A DNA stretch of 64,000 nucleotides, taken from positions 1 through 64,000 of the forward strand of contig NZ_BOMS01000058.1 of NCBI RefSeq assembly GCF_016862315.1, read 5' to 3'. Below are positions 7,389-16,328 of this stretch, in pieces. How positions within the stretch are numbered: the stretch's first letter is position 1; each line of letters opens with the position of its first letter. The DNA comes from Actinoplanes palleronii. GTDB lineage: Bacteria; Actinomycetota; Actinomycetes; Mycobacteriales; Micromonosporaceae. Made by a program: the position numbers and the translations under genes. The notes below the pieces were generated by a model. That model was not told where the DNA came from and ran no database searches. It was given only the letters and a program-made list of their open reading frames with translations.

Positions 7389-8408
7389 TCATTCGGTGGC
7401 AACCGGAACCGGTCTCAGGGTGAGACGTACCGCGGTGCCGGGCGCCAGCGCGGGCAATTCCGCGCCGGACACCTGGGCCACCACCAGCAGATCACCGACG
7501 GTGACCGTGGCCCGGCTGGTCGGGCCGAGGAAGCTGGTCGTCAGCACCCGCCCGGACCCGTCCGGATCTGGGGTGACACCGATCGACTCGGGCCGGACCA
7601 GCGCCGTCGCGGCCCCGGCGGCCCGCGGCGCGACGAGCGGGAGCCGGTCGCCGAGCACCTCGATCACGTCACCCTCGACCACGCCGGGCAGCCGGTTGCT
7701 GAGCCCGACGAAATCGGCCACGAACGCCGTGGCCGGGCGCAGATAGACCTCGGCGGGTGGCGCCAACTGCTCCAACCGGCCGGCCTTCATCACGCCGACC
7801 CGGTCGGCGACCGCGAGGGCCTCCTCCTGGTCGTGGGTGACGAACAGCGTGGTGGTGCCGACCTCGGTCTGGATCCGGCGGATCTCGTCGCGCAGCTGCA
7901 CCCGCACCTTGGCGTCCAGCGCGGAGAGCGGCTCGTCGAGCAGCAGCACCGTCGGCTCGATGGCCAGGGCCCGGGCCAGCGCGACCCGCTGCTGCTGGCC
8001 GCCGGAGAGCTGGTTCGGGAACCGGGTCGCGAACGAGCCGAGCCCGACCAGGTCGAGCATCTCGGCGGCCCGGCCGGCGGCCTTCTTCCGGCCGCGCAGG
8101 CGCAGCCCGAACTCGACGTTCTGCAGCGCGTCCAGGTGCGGGAACAGGCTGTACGCCTGGAACACCATGCCCATGTCGCGCCGGCTGGCCGGCAGCCGGG
8201 TGACGTCCTTGCCGTCGACCAGCACCTGACCGGCGTCGGCGTCCTCGAGGCCGGCCAGCACCCGCAGCGCGGTGGTCTTGCCGCACCCGGACGGGCCGAG
8301 CAGGGCGATGAACTCGCCCGGCGCGATCTCCAGGTCCAGGTCGTCGAGGGCGTGGATCGCGCCGAACGTGCGCCGCAGCCCCTTGAGATGTACGGCTACG
8401 CCGCTCAT
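7389..8408 (-). CDS. ABC importer ATP-binding protein (PotA/FbpC type)
   Basis: This 339-residue ATPase has Walker A GPSGCGKT, Q-loop MVFQAYSLFPH, signature LSGGQQQRVALARAL, Walker B VLLLDEP and the H-loop VTHDQEEAL. A C-terminal TOBE-type domain follows (about 240-339, LVRPESIGVTPDPDGSGRV). This domain layout is typical of spermidine/putrescine, iron and phosphonate-type importers. The ATG at 8408 overlaps the stop of the upstream permease by four bases (ATGA). It is the last gene of a four-gene unit. Confidence 0.9.
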   Translation of the reverse strand: MSGVAVHLKGLRRTFGAIHALDDLDLEIAPGEFIALLGPSGCGKTTALRVLAGLEDADAGQVLVDGKDVTRLPASRRDMGMVFQAYSLFPHLDALQNVEFGLRLRGRKKAAGRAAEMLDLVGLGSFATRFPNQLSGGQQQRVALARALAIEPTVLLLDEPLSALDAKVRVQLRDEIRRIQTEVGTTTLFVTHDQEEALAVADRVGVMKAGRLEQLAPPAEVYLRPATAFVADFVGLSNRLPGVVEGDVIEVLGDRLPLVAPRAAGAATALVRPESIGVTPDPDGSGRVLTTSFLGPTSRATVTVGDLLVVAQVSGAELPALAPGTAVRLTLRPVPVATE

Positions 8409-9196
8409 GTTTTCCTCTTCCGGGAATCGCCGAACAGGGAGAGCAGCAGGAGCAGCACGAACGCCAGCAGCAGCGCGGTCAGCGAGACCGCGACCGACAT
8501 GGTGGCGCTGCTCTTGCCCAGGAACTCGATCGCCACCTGCAGGTTGGTGCGGTGCAGCAGCGAGGCGATGGTGAACTCGCCGAGCACCAGCGCCACGGTC
8601 AGGAACGCCGCCGAGAGCACCGCCGAGCGGATGTTCGGCAGCACCACCCGCCACATCACGGTGAACCAGCCCGCGCCCAGCCCGCGCGCGGCCTCGGCCA
8701 GGGTCTTCACGTCGATCGCGGACAGGCCGGCGTCGATCGCGCGGTACGCGTACGGCAGCACCAGCACGGTGTACGCGAAGACCAGGGTCAGCGACGAGCC
8801 ACCGAGGAAGTAGGTGACCCACGCGTACACCGGGGCCAGCCCGACGACCAGCACGATGGCCGGGATGGTCAGCGGCAGCAGGCAGAGGAACTCGACGAGC
8901 GGGCGCAGCCGGGGCAGCCGCAGCCGGACCCAGATCGCGGTCGGCACCAGCAGCACCAGCATCAGCAGCGCGGTCAGCCCGGCCTGCTCCAGCGACGCGA
9001 CGATGCCGGCCGCCAGGTCGGGGTACGTCTCGTTCAGCTTCGGCCAGTCCACCAGCAGCGACCAGGTGCCCGCCGTACGGGTGCTGAACTCCAGCATCGC
9101 GGCCATCGGCAGGAGGAAGAAGACGCCGAGCAGGATCAGCACGGTCCAGCGGAAGGCCCGCTGCTTGCGGGCGCGGCGGGCGATCACCCCAGCCAT
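8405..9196 (-). CDS. ABC importer permease, PotC type
   Basis: This 263-residue integral membrane protein has about six hydrophobic segments. It carries the conserved cytoplasmic EAA loop (LAEAARGLGAGWFTVMWRVVLPNI near residues 165-190) that contacts the ATPase. The ATG at 9196 lies inside the end of the preceding permease (13-base overlap), and its stop overlaps the ATPase start, so the genes are co-translated. It would pair with the PotB-type permease to form the channel. Confidence 0.88.
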   Translation of the reverse strand: MAGVIARRARKQRAFRWTVLILLGVFFLLPMAAMLEFSTRTAGTWSLLVDWPKLNETYPDLAAGIVASLEQAGLTALLMLVLLVPTAIWVRLRLPRLRPLVEFLCLLPLTIPAIVLVVGLAPVYAWVTYFLGGSSLTLVFAYTVLVLPYAYRAIDAGLSAIDVKTLAEAARGLGAGWFTVMWRVVLPNIRSAVLSAAFLTVALVLGEFTIASLLHRTNLQVAIEFLGKSSATMSVAVSLTALLLAFVLLLLLSLFGDSRKRKT

Positions 9197-10083
9197 CGGG
9201 CCGTCCTTCTCTGCAGCAGGGAGTAGAGCGTCATCACCACGGCCACCACGACCACCATGCCGAGCGCCATGGCCTTGCCGAGGTTCGCCTGGCCCAGCAC
9301 CACTTCGCTGGTCAGCGCGCCGCGGATCTGCAGCGGGATGATCGGGTTGCCCTGGCTGACCAGGGCGGCGGCGGTCGCGTACGCGGAGAAGGCGTTGGCG
9401 AACAGCAGCAGCGCCGAACCGAGGAAGGCCGGTGCGAGCAGCGGGCCGGCCACCCGGGTCCAGTACTGCCAGGTGGTGCCGCCGAGGTTCTCGGTCGCCT
9501 CGCGCCACTGCGGGCGGATGCCGTCCAGCGCGGGCAGGAACACGATCACCATGAGCGGGATCTGGAAGTACGTGTAGACCAGGGTCAGGCCGGGGAGCTC
9601 GAACAGCCACACCCCGTTCGCGTAGATGTCGACGCCGGCGTGCTCCTGCAGCCACACGGTGACGAAACCGGAGATGCCGATCGTCGCCAGGAACGCGAAC
9701 GCCAGGGTCACGCCGCCGAACTGGGCGAGCACCCCGGACGCCGCGGTCACCGTCCGGCGCAGCAGGCCACCGGGCTTCGCCGTGCTCAGGGCGTACGCGA
9801 GAAGGGCGCCGAACACCGCGCCGAACAGTGCGCTGAGCGCGGACAGCAGCACGCTGCGGCCGAAGGCCGCGAGGATGTACTCGTCACCGAGTGCGCGGAC
9901 GTTGTCCAGGGTGAAGCCGTGGCCCCCGTCGCCGGTGAACGCCCCGATCGCCACCACCAGGGTGGGGATGATCAGGAAGATCGCCACGTAGACGAGGAAC
10001 GGGACGGCGCCCAGCAGGGCGGCGCCCCGCAGGCGTGGCCGGACGGCCACACGCTGCGGAACGGCTCCGGCTACCTCAGCCAA
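9184..10083 (-). CDS. ABC importer permease, PotB type
   Basis: This 299-residue protein has about six membrane segments beginning at LLGAVPFLVYVAIFLIIPTL. The EAA-like loop EATENLGGTTWQYWTRVAGPLL is near residues 195-216. Its start overlaps the 3' end of the solute-binding-protein gene by 8 bases. It is the first permease of the importer. Confidence 0.88.
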   Translation of the reverse strand: MAEVAGAVPQRVAVRPRLRGAALLGAVPFLVYVAIFLIIPTLVVAIGAFTGDGGHGFTLDNVRALGDEYILAAFGRSVLLSALSALFGAVFGALLAYALSTAKPGGLLRRTVTAASGVLAQFGGVTLAFAFLATIGISGFVTVWLQEHAGVDIYANGVWLFELPGLTLVYTYFQIPLMVIVFLPALDGIRPQWREATENLGGTTWQYWTRVAGPLLAPAFLGSALLLFANAFSAYATAAALVSQGNPIIPLQIRGALTSEVVLGQANLGKAMALGMVVVVAVVMTLYSLLQRRTARWLG

Positions 10084-11191
10084 TGGCCTTGGCCCAGTTC
10101 GCGGAGAGGTATTCCTTCGCCTTGGCGGTCTGCGTCTCGGTCGGGAAGACCGGGGTGCCGGTGACCTGCGGCAGCGCGGCGTACGCGGTCTTGTCGACGG
10201 TGCCGGCCTTCACCATGGCCTCGGCGCGCACCGGGCGGGCGCCGCCCTTGAGCCACAGGTTCTGGCCCTCGTCGGAGTAGAGGAACTCCTCCCACAGCCG
10301 CGCGGCGGCCGGGTGCGGGGCGTCCTTGCTGATCGCCTGCACGTAGTACGAGCCGAGCACCGCGTTGTCCGGGACGAACACCTTCCAGGTGGCCAGCTTC
10401 GGGGTCTCCGCGGCGTTCAGGTAGTCCCAGTCGAAGACCACGGGTGTCTGACCGGATTCGATCGTCGCCGAGGTCGGGTCGACCGGCAGGAAGTTGCCGG
10501 CCTTCTTGAGCTGGCCGAAGAAGTCCACGCCGGGCTTGATGTCCTCGGCGGTGCCGCCCTGCGCGATCGAGACCATCTGCACGCCACCGAACGCGGCGCC
10601 GGCCTGGGTCGGGTCGCCGTTCAGCGCGACCTTGCCCTTGTACTCGGCCTTGAGCAGGTCGGCGACGCTGGTCGGCGCGGGGACCTTGGCGCTGTCGTAA
10701 CCGATCGACATGTACCCGCCGTAGTCGTTCACCCAGAGGCCGTTCGCCTCCTTCTGCGAGTCCGCGACGTCGGCGAACGTGCTCACCTTGTACGGGGCGA
10801 ACTTGCCGGTGTTCGCGCCGGCCACCGCGCCGCCGAGGTCGAACACGTCGGGCGCGGTGTCCTGGCCCTTGAGCTGGTCGGCCGCGTTGATCTCGTCCTG
10901 GCTGTTGCCGTCCGGCTGCGCCGAGTTGACCTTGATGCCGTACTTGGTGCCGAACGCCTTGATGATCTCGCCGTAGTTCGCCCAGTTCGGCGGCAGCGCG
11001 ATCACGTTCAGCGCGCCTTCCTTCTTGGCCGCGGTGACCAGGGCATCCATGCCGCCCAGGTCGGCCGCGCTGGTCGCGGTGCCCGCGCCGGCCTTGGTCT
11101 CGTCAGCCTTCTCGGGGGGAGAGCAGGCCGTGACCGCGGTTATCGTGACGGCCGCCAGCGTGACGGCGACCGAACGGTTGAGCGTGCGCAC
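10076..11191 (-). CDS. ABC importer solute-binding lipoprotein
   Basis: This 371-residue protein starts at GTG 11191 behind a strong AAGGAGG; an upstream extension of the frame lacks a signal and is rejected. Residues 1-22 form a lipoprotein signal with the lipobox VTAC, so the mature protein is anchored outside the membrane. The body is a family 1/PotD-type periplasmic-binding fold (AAKKEGALNVIALPPNWANYGEIIKAF near residue 50, FDWDYLNA near 275). The ligand could be a polyamine, an iron chelate, thiamine or an aminophosphonate, and nothing in the sequence decides. It is first in the operon with two permeases and the ATPase. Confidence 0.88.
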   Translation of the reverse strand: MRTLNRSVAVTLAAVTITAVTACSPPEKADETKAGAGTATSAADLGGMDALVTAAKKEGALNVIALPPNWANYGEIIKAFGTKYGIKVNSAQPDGNSQDEINAADQLKGQDTAPDVFDLGGAVAGANTGKFAPYKVSTFADVADSQKEANGLWVNDYGGYMSIGYDSAKVPAPTSVADLLKAEYKGKVALNGDPTQAGAAFGGVQMVSIAQGGTAEDIKPGVDFFGQLKKAGNFLPVDPTSATIESGQTPVVFDWDYLNAAETPKLATWKVFVPDNAVLGSYYVQAISKDAPHPAAARLWEEFLYSDEGQNLWLKGGARPVRAEAMVKAGTVDKTAYAALPQVTGTPVFPTETQTAKAKEYLSANWAKAIG

Positions 11192-11445
11192 TGTAGTTCC
11201 TCCTTCTGCGGCGCCGTGACCGGCGCGCGCTGGTGGATCATGGAAGTGCTGGGTGGAGGCCAGGCGTACGGCAGGAGGACCGGCGGCGACATCTTCGCTG
11301 CTCCGAGGGTCTCCTTGACGGACCTCACACTCTCGATGGTGGTCTCTGCACCCTCGCACGTTGATGGGGTGATCGAAAGCGGTCTTTTGATTACGATTCC
11401 CGGGATCGATCGCCTTCGCCGCGGATGACACGGGGAAACATAGAG

Positions 11446-12357
11446 ATGAACGAGCACGACGAGGTCGACCCCTTTGCCGAGTTGCGCGACTGGGGAAAGA
11501 AGACCGAACGCAAGGTCCGCCGGGAGCGCCAGGTCCGCGGTGCGGGCAAGAGCCTTCGGTACGTCGTGATGGCCGGTGTGGCCGGCGTGATGATCGCCGC
11601 GACGGTCCCGGTGGTGCGGGCGCTGTGGCCCGCCGTCTCCGCCTCCGCCGATGACACCCCGGCCGCGGCCGCGTCTTCGGACACTAGTCCTTTCACCGGC
11701 ACCGCGGCCGCGAACTATCCGATCGGCGAGGCCGGGATCGTGCTCCCCGAGGTCAAGGCGGTCACCGGGTTCAGCGCCACCGAGGTGCGCACGGCGCTCA
11801 ACACCGTGCGGGCCGCGCTGGTGGCCGGGCGGCTCGACGAGGACACCCTGGTCCGGCACCGCAAGGACGAGTTCCTCGGCCTGCTCGCCCCGAACGACCG
11901 GACCTCCGTCGCCAAGTGGTTCGGCAGCGCCTCGTTCGGCACCGTGGTGACCTGGATCGATCCCGCCGTCACGCTGGACCCGGCGAACCGGCCCCGGGTG
12001 AGCGGCCGGGTGACGTACAAGTCGGTGGTCGACGACGGCATCCGCACGATCCGGGTGACCACCAACTTCGTCTGGGTCTACGCGTTCCAGGGCGAGTTCG
12101 CGTTCCGGCCGCTCGCCGTCGAGCACGAGCAGGTCGACTGGGAGTTCCCCGACGAGGACAAGGTGCGGCCGGGTGACCGGGGGATGTGGATCGGGGCGAA
12201 CACGTCGTACCACGCCTGGATCGACTTTGCCGCGGCGAAGAAGGGCCTGCTGGCGCCGACGCCGAAGGATGCGGGCGCGGGGCTGCCGAACGCCGAGGAC
12301 CAGGAGTCGCTGGCGAAGCCGGAGCACCCGCTGGACATCCGTGACAACTGCACCTGA
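11446..12357 (+). CDS. Hypothetical single-pass membrane protein
   Basis: This 303-residue protein has a charged cytoplasmic N terminus (EVDPFAELRDWGKKTERKVRRERQ), one membrane segment (about residues 40-62) and an extracytoplasmic domain with an Ala/Ser/Thr linker. The folded region ends at SYHAWIDFAAAKKG and finishes with DIRDNCT. I do not recognise the family. An upstream in-frame ATG at 11425 would add seven residues. It is divergent from the ABC importer. Confidence 0.7.
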   Translation: MNEHDEVDPFAELRDWGKKTERKVRRERQVRGAGKSLRYVVMAGVAGVMIAATVPVVRALWPAVSASADDTPAAAASSDTSPFTGTAAANYPIGEAGIVLPEVKAVTGFSATEVRTALNTVRAALVAGRLDEDTLVRHRKDEFLGLLAPNDRTSVAKWFGSASFGTVVTWIDPAVTLDPANRPRVSGRVTYKSVVDDGIRTIRVTTNFVWVYAFQGEFAFRPLAVEHEQVDWEFPDEDKVRPGDRGMWIGANTSYHAWIDFAAAKKGLLAPTPKDAGAGLPNAEDQESLAKPEHPLDIRDNCT

Positions 12358-12382
12358 CCGTTTCCGTCCGCGCTGCGGCAGA

Positions 12383-12928
12383 ATGGTAAAGGTGAGTGAC
12401 AGTGCAGAGTGGACGGACGTCCGGCGGGGCGACTCCGGTGACGTCCCGTCCGTGATGGCGCTGCTCGACGGTGCGGTCCGGTGGCTCGACGCCAACGGGC
12501 GGCCCGGCCAGTGGGGCACCGAGCCGCTCTCCGCGAGCGGCCGGCTGACCACGCTCATCGCCGGGATCGCCGCCGACGGCGGGCTGCACCTCGCGGTGCG
12601 CGGCGACCGGGTGGTCGGTGCGCTCGGGGTCGGTCAGCCGCCGGCGTACGTGGCCCCGGCAGCCGAGCCCGAGCTGTACATCGTGCTGCTCGTGACGGAT
12701 CGGGAGGCCGCCGGTCAGGGGCTCGGGCGGCGGCTGCTGGCCTACGCCCGGCGGCTCGCGGTCGCGTCCGGGGCGGGTGTCATGCGGGTCGACTGTTACG
12801 CCGGGGACGACCGGGCGCTGGTCCGGTACTACGAGAGCCAGGGCTTCACGGCCACCCAGGAGTTCACCGTGCCGCAGGCCGGCGGCGACTCGTGGCCGGG
12901 TCAGGTGTTGGAGCAACAGCTCGGCTGA
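12383..12928 (+). CDS. GNAT-family N-acetyltransferase
   Basis: This protein of about 181 residues has the acetyl-CoA-binding motif GQGLGRRLLAYARRLA (near residues 108-125), preceded by the strand ELYIVLLVTDREAAG, and the late motif RYYESQGFTATQEF. The substrate is unknown. A GTG at 12392 is an equally possible start. The upstream part of the open frame overlaps the previous gene and has a shadow-like Arg-rich composition, so it is excluded. Confidence 0.85.
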   Translation: MVKVSDSAEWTDVRRGDSGDVPSVMALLDGAVRWLDANGRPGQWGTEPLSASGRLTTLIAGIAADGGLHLAVRGDRVVGALGVGQPPAYVAPAAEPELYIVLLVTDREAAGQGLGRRLLAYARRLAVASGAGVMRVDCYAGDDRALVRYYESQGFTATQEFTVPQAGGDSWPGQVLEQQLG

Positions 12929-12933
12929 GGCTC

Positions 12934-13335
12934 TCAACCCTCCAGGATCTTCTTGAGTACGGACAGGTCCCTGGCGACCGCGGCGGCGTCCCGGTCGTAC
13001 TCGTCGTCGGTCATGCCCGGTGCCCGGCGCACCGTGAACACGATCTCCGCGCGGTCGCCGTCGGCGATCACCCGGACCGGCATGTAGACGATCTCGCCGG
13101 TCGGCAGGTGCACCTCGTGGTCGAGCACCCCGAGGTCGTTGCGCGCGACGAAGACCACCTCGGCGGTGCCACCGCCGTCCGGGACGTCGACGAGCCAGCG
13201 ACCCTCCGCACGGCGGATCGAGGCGCCCAGGCCGGCGGCCCAGTGCGCGAGGTTGGCGGGGTCGGCGGCGTACTCGTACACCACCCGGGCGGGGCGGTCG
13301 ATGTGCTCGGTCACGTGTCGTGAGTCGATAGCCAT
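12934..13335 (-). CDS. SRPBCC-family protein
   Basis: This 133-residue small START-like protein has HIDRPARVVYEYAADPANLAHWAAGLG at the N terminus, the usual first strand and helix of polyketide-cyclase/dehydratase-like folds. A run of strands and a C-terminal helix ending VARDLSVLKKILEG follow. The start is ATG 13335; an in-frame extension to 13482 is Ala-rich and looks non-coding. It is convergent with the acetyltransferase, with only 5 bases between. Confidence 0.82.
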   Translation of the reverse strand: MAIDSRHVTEHIDRPARVVYEYAADPANLAHWAAGLGASIRRAEGRWLVDVPDGGGTAEVVFVARNDLGVLDHEVHLPTGEIVYMPVRVIADGDRAEIVFTVRRAPGMTDDEYDRDAAAVARDLSVLKKILEG

Positions 13336-13447
13336 CCCGCCATGGTGCCACTGACCAGGCGGCGCTTCGGAACCGATCACTACGGCATCACCGGCGCGCA
13401 GAACCCGCCCGGCGCGATCCCGGACGCCTGCGCGAAGAGATACGTGA

Positions 13448-14005
13448 TCAGGTGCGGCCGCGGCGGCCGCGCCGGACCCCACGGGCTTCCGGCAGGGTGG
13501 CGACCAGGTGGTCCGGCCAGATCACCCGTACCGTGCCGGTGGCCTCCCACTCGACGCTCAGCTCGTCGAGCGTCCGGACCGCCTCGTGCACGTGATCGTC
13601 GCTCCACGGGAACGGCTCGGTGGCCAGATCGCGCCAGGCGGTGCGGACCAGGAGGTGGGCCTGCTCGGCGGCGTCCTCCTCGACCGCGCGATGCACGACA
13701 CCGGCCAGCACCTCGGCCCTGGTCAGGGTCTCGCGGTGGGCGTCGAGCAGGAGCTTGCTGCGCGCCGCGGCGTCGTGCCGGGGCTTGCCGCCGATCACCC
13801 GCATATTGCCGAACACCCCGCCGGCCGCGATCGCGCCGAACACGCCACCGGACATCTCCAGGGCCCGCTCGGTGGCGAAGTGCGCCAGGTCGTGGGGGAC
13901 GCGGTGCTTGCGGTCGTACCCGGGCAGCACCAACGACACGCCGTCGGCGCGATGCACGGTGACGACTGTCGATCCGGTGGGTCCGTGAACGAACACGACC
14001 TGCAT
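13448..14005 (-). CDS. Conserved hypothetical protein with basic C-terminal tail
   Basis: This 185-residue protein of unknown function begins VVFVHGPTGSTVVTVHRADGVSLVLPGYDRK, followed by a helical middle (HDLAHFATERALEMSGGVFGAIAAGGVFG) and an Arg-rich tail (ARGVRRGRRGRT). The tail may bind nucleic acid or simply be flexible. No signal peptide or membrane segment is seen. ATG 14005 is chosen because it removes an N-terminal extension that would run into the divergent promoter region. Confidence 0.7.
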   Translation of the reverse strand: MQVVFVHGPTGSTVVTVHRADGVSLVLPGYDRKHRVPHDLAHFATERALEMSGGVFGAIAAGGVFGNMRVIGGKPRHDAAARSKLLLDAHRETLTRAEVLAGVVHRAVEEDAAEQAHLLVRTAWRDLATEPFPWSDDHVHEAVRTLDELSVEWEATGTVRVIWPDHLVATLPEARGVRRGRRGRT

Positions 14006-14087
14006 AAGGTCATCCTCACACCGATACCGCCCGGAGGACAGCGACCAATGGTGATCGACATCCACCGGGTGGCCTAGATTGGCGGGC

Positions 14088-14315
14088 ATGGTGAAGCAGT
14101 GTCCGCAGTGCGGACTCCCGGGTGTGCCACTGACGCGCGGGAAGCCGTCGCCGGCGGCGCTGGCCGCGAGTGAGGACGGCCGGCTGTCGCTCGGCGGCTG
14201 CCGGGTGGCACCAGGCCAGCCGAACTGGCGCTGCCCGTCCGATCACGAGTGGCGCGACGAGGACATGCCGGCGTGGAGCGCGGCGGTCGAGGAGGCGATC
14301 ACCCCCTACCGCTGA
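14088..14315 (+). CDS. Small zinc-ribbon-like protein
   Basis: This 75-residue protein starts CPQCG at residues 4-8, with single Cys residues later (GGC near 38, RCPSDHEW near 49). They could form a four-Cys zinc site. The function is unknown. It is divergent from the hypothetical gene at 13448-14005 (82-base gap) and convergent with the methyltransferase. Confidence 0.65.
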   Translation: MVKQCPQCGLPGVPLTRGKPSPAALAASEDGRLSLGGCRVAPGQPNWRCPSDHEWRDEDMPAWSAAVEEAITPYR

Positions 14316-14324
14316 GGCTCCCCC

Positions 14325-15128
14325 TCACCGGAGCGGCGCGGTGCCGACCGCCAGCAGATGCCCGCTGGCCGCGACGAGATCGGGCTCGGCACTGTAGACC
14401 CGCGCCACCTGCAACGCCGCCTCGAAGATCTTCTCGGCGTGCGGCCCGTGCTGCGCCGCCTCGGCCGCCGGCCACCCCGGCCCCTCGACACCGTGGATCA
14501 CGACGTCCGCCAGCCCGGCCTCCCGGCACTCCGCGGTCAGCTCGGCGACCCGATGGAAATAGGCCTGAGTGAACCCGGTCGAGCCGTCGTTGACACCGTC
14601 AGTGAGGAGCCGCCGTGACTCCGCGACCATCCGCTCGTCGAACCGCGCGCTGGCCACGAAGTCGATCGGCCCCGCGAACCTGCTGATCACCGCGGCGGCG
14701 ATCGGCCCGCCGGGCCGGGTGACCCGGATCGCCTCCCGGAGCGCCCGCACCCGATCACCGCGTTCCTGCAGGTGATAGAGGGGTCCGAGCAACAACGTGG
14801 CATCCTGCGAACCGTCCGCCTCGGGTAGTTCCCGCGCGTCCCCGACCACCGCGTCGATCGGCGGCTGGCCCTCCCGGGCCTGCTTCACGTGCAACGGCAC
14901 CAGATCGACGAGCCGCACCTGATAACCGTCCGTGAGCAGCTCGCGGGCATAGGCCCCGGGCCCGCCGCCGACGTCGAGCACCCGCGCCGGCGCCGCGGGC
15001 AGCAGCTCGCGGAGCAGTTCGAGGGTCCGGATCCGCTCGAGCCGGCACTGCGGCCGCCGATCCAGCCGGGCCGCCTCGTCGTAGCGCTGCTCATAGAAGG
15101 TCACGATCTCACCGGTCACCTGGTCCAT
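14325..15128 (-). CDS. Class I SAM-dependent methyltransferase
   Basis: This 267-residue protein has motif I VLDVGGGPGAYARELL (near residues 50-65), motif II acidic end VRLVDLVPLHV, GDARELP (the Asp that contacts the adenine) and the LLLGPLYHLQERGDR post-motif. This is the ubiquinone/menaquinone-type (UbiE/COQ5-like) small-molecule methyltransferase pattern. The substrate is not predictable from context. A copy of the about 125-bp repeat (15188-15313) occupies its upstream region. Confidence 0.88.
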   Translation of the reverse strand: MDQVTGEIVTFYEQRYDEAARLDRRPQCRLERIRTLELLRELLPAAPARVLDVGGGPGAYARELLTDGYQVRLVDLVPLHVKQAREGQPPIDAVVGDARELPEADGSQDATLLLGPLYHLQERGDRVRALREAIRVTRPGGPIAAAVISRFAGPIDFVASARFDERMVAESRRLLTDGVNDGSTGFTQAYFHRVAELTAECREAGLADVVIHGVEGPGWPAAEAAQHGPHAEKIFEAALQVARVYSAEPDLVAASGHLLAVGTAPLR

Positions 15129-15187
15129 ACCGGAATCCTCGTGCGCCCCGCCCCACCCGGCGACCGATTTTCACCCCGAAGATCAAG

Positions 15188-15313
15188 ATCATGATGTCGT
15201 GCGTCCGCTGGTGTACAGACCGCCGCTCCCGCCGGGACCCTTCCGGTCTTTGCTGGCCGCTGGCGCGCCCAAAACGCAAACCCCTCCAGGGCGACGTCCG
15301 CCGCCGGTCCCGG
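15188..15313. repeat. About 125-bp repeat element, copy 1
   Basis: This stretch aligns end to end with 42450-42572. Shared blocks include TGTCGTGCGTCCGCTG, CGCTCCCGCCGGGACCC, GCTGGCCGCTGGCGCG and GGGCGACGTCCGC. The two copies differ by scattered substitutions and about three bases of length. Confidence 0.85.
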
Positions 15314-15369
15314 CCACCCCAAACCCCACCCCCATGAGCGGCACCCCCGGGTGCCAGTTGGTGTGGCCC

Positions 15370-15422
15370 GGCTGGTCATGAGAGGTGCCTCCCACCCCCG
15401 AACACACCCCTGGCGACCAGCC
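15370..15422. repeat. 53-bp intergenic palindrome, copy E1
   Basis: GGCTGG at 15370 and CCAGCC ending at 15422 enclose GAGGTGCCTC and a diverged ACACACCCCTGG arm. It is less perfect than other copies and lies 10 bases from copy E2. Confidence 0.75.
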
Positions 15423-15432
15423 GGTGTGCTCC

Positions 15433-15485
15433 GGCTGGTTGTGGGGGGTGTCTCGCGGCCCCGGACACACCGCTGGGGGCCAGCC
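15433..15485. repeat. 53-bp intergenic palindrome, copy E2
   Basis: GGCTGGTTGTGGGGGGTGTC and the matching right arm GACACACCGC...CCAGCC span exactly 53 bases. It is in tandem with E1. Confidence 0.78.
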
Positions 15486-15624
15486 GGACGGACGGGAGCG
15501 TGCCTGCCGTTCTGGCTGCGGGGCACGGCTGGTGGTGGCGGTTGTCTCGGGTCCGGGAGGCGGCTGTCAGCGCCAGCTGGGGCGAGGGCGTGCGCTGGGG
15601 TTCGGTTCGGGTGGTCGTGGGTTC

Positions 15625-15677
15625 GGCTGGTGCTGAGGGGTGTGTCGGGTGCTGGGAGGCACCCCTGAGAGGCAGCT
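15625..15677. repeat. 53-bp intergenic palindrome, copy F
   Basis: GGCTGGTGCTGAGGGGTGTG faces GGAGGCACCCCTGAGAGGCAGCT over 53 bases. The last bases of the right arm have drifted. Confidence 0.78.
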
Positions 15678-15738
15678 GGGGTCCGGGGGTGCGGCGGCCG
15701 CGGTGGGCGCGGGGTGAAGGGGGTGCTGGGGGTGGGGG

Positions 15739-16209
15739 TCAGGCGGGCTGGGGGAGGGCCAGGCGGGCTTCGAGGTCGGCTTCGGCGGCTAGGAGGGTTC
15801 GGGGTGGGGTTGCGCCGAACGCGCCGCCGGGGCGGCGGTAGACCGGGCAGGGGATGACCTCGAAGGTCTTCTCGCCGGCGTGGATCCGGAGGAACCAGCG
15901 GTGGGCGGCGGCGTCCCGTTCCAGGCCGGTGATCTCGGCGAGCGGGATCCGGTAGGTGCGGGTGATCCAGTGCTGGGTGACCGCCTCGTCGTCGATCACC
16001 GTGCGCCAGCGGAAGCTCAGCAGCGGGAACGCGACCACGACCACGTAGAACAGCAGGGCGACCGCGGCCTTGCAGACCGTCGCGACGCTCAGCTCGTGGA
16101 GCAGGGTCACCAGGCCTGCGCCGACGGCGCCGGTCAGGGCCGCCACGATCAGCCCGGCGGCGAACAGCCACGGCACGTGCCGGTAGACCCGGGCTTCATT
16201 CATCGACAT
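15739..16209 (-). CDS. Small membrane protein with PH-like domain
   Basis: This 156-residue protein has two membrane segments (about residues 12-32 and 45-65), then a soluble domain FRWRTVIDDEAVTQHWITRTYRIPLAEITGLERDAAAHRWFLRIHAGEKTF. That segment has the bacterial PH (DUF2581/YdbS-like) strand pattern. The function is unknown. A second ATG six bases downstream (16203) is an alternative start. Confidence 0.72.
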   Translation of the reverse strand: MSMNEARVYRHVPWLFAAGLIVAALTGAVGAGLVTLLHELSVATVCKAAVALLFYVVVVAFPLLSFRWRTVIDDEAVTQHWITRTYRIPLAEITGLERDAAAHRWFLRIHAGEKTFEVIPCPVYRRPGGAFGATPPRTLLAAEADLEARLALPQPA

Positions 16210-16282
16210 GCGCACATCCTGCCGCAGCCCCGCCGGCGCGGCGCCCCCGCCCACGCTCGCTGAGGAAAGCCACGAAGGGAAG

Positions 16283-16314
16283 GGCCCCCGCCCGCTAGGT
16301 GAGCGGGCGGGGGC
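16283..16314 (-). terminator. Strong stem-loop after the M28 peptidase
   Basis: The 14- and 13-base arms GGCCCCCGCCCGCT and AGCGGGCGGGGGCC pair around a five-base loop, 15 bases past the peptidase stop. Confidence 0.7.
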
Positions 16315-16328
16315 CGGGGAGGAACGGG

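Larger units (their letters stand above)
15129..15738. other. Intergenic repeat cluster
   Basis: This 610-base gap has no credible gene. It holds one copy of the about 125-bp element followed by three copies of the 53-bp palindrome. Open frames through it on both strands are repetitive and share translations only where the DNA repeat is shared. Confidence 0.8.

Noticed and set aside
15189..15470. Small minus-strand ORF in the repeat region, similar in translation to one at 42451-42681
   Set aside because: The similarity follows from the shared DNA repeat, both frames run into other repeats, and neither has a ribosome site, so a DNA or RNA element is more likely than a protein.
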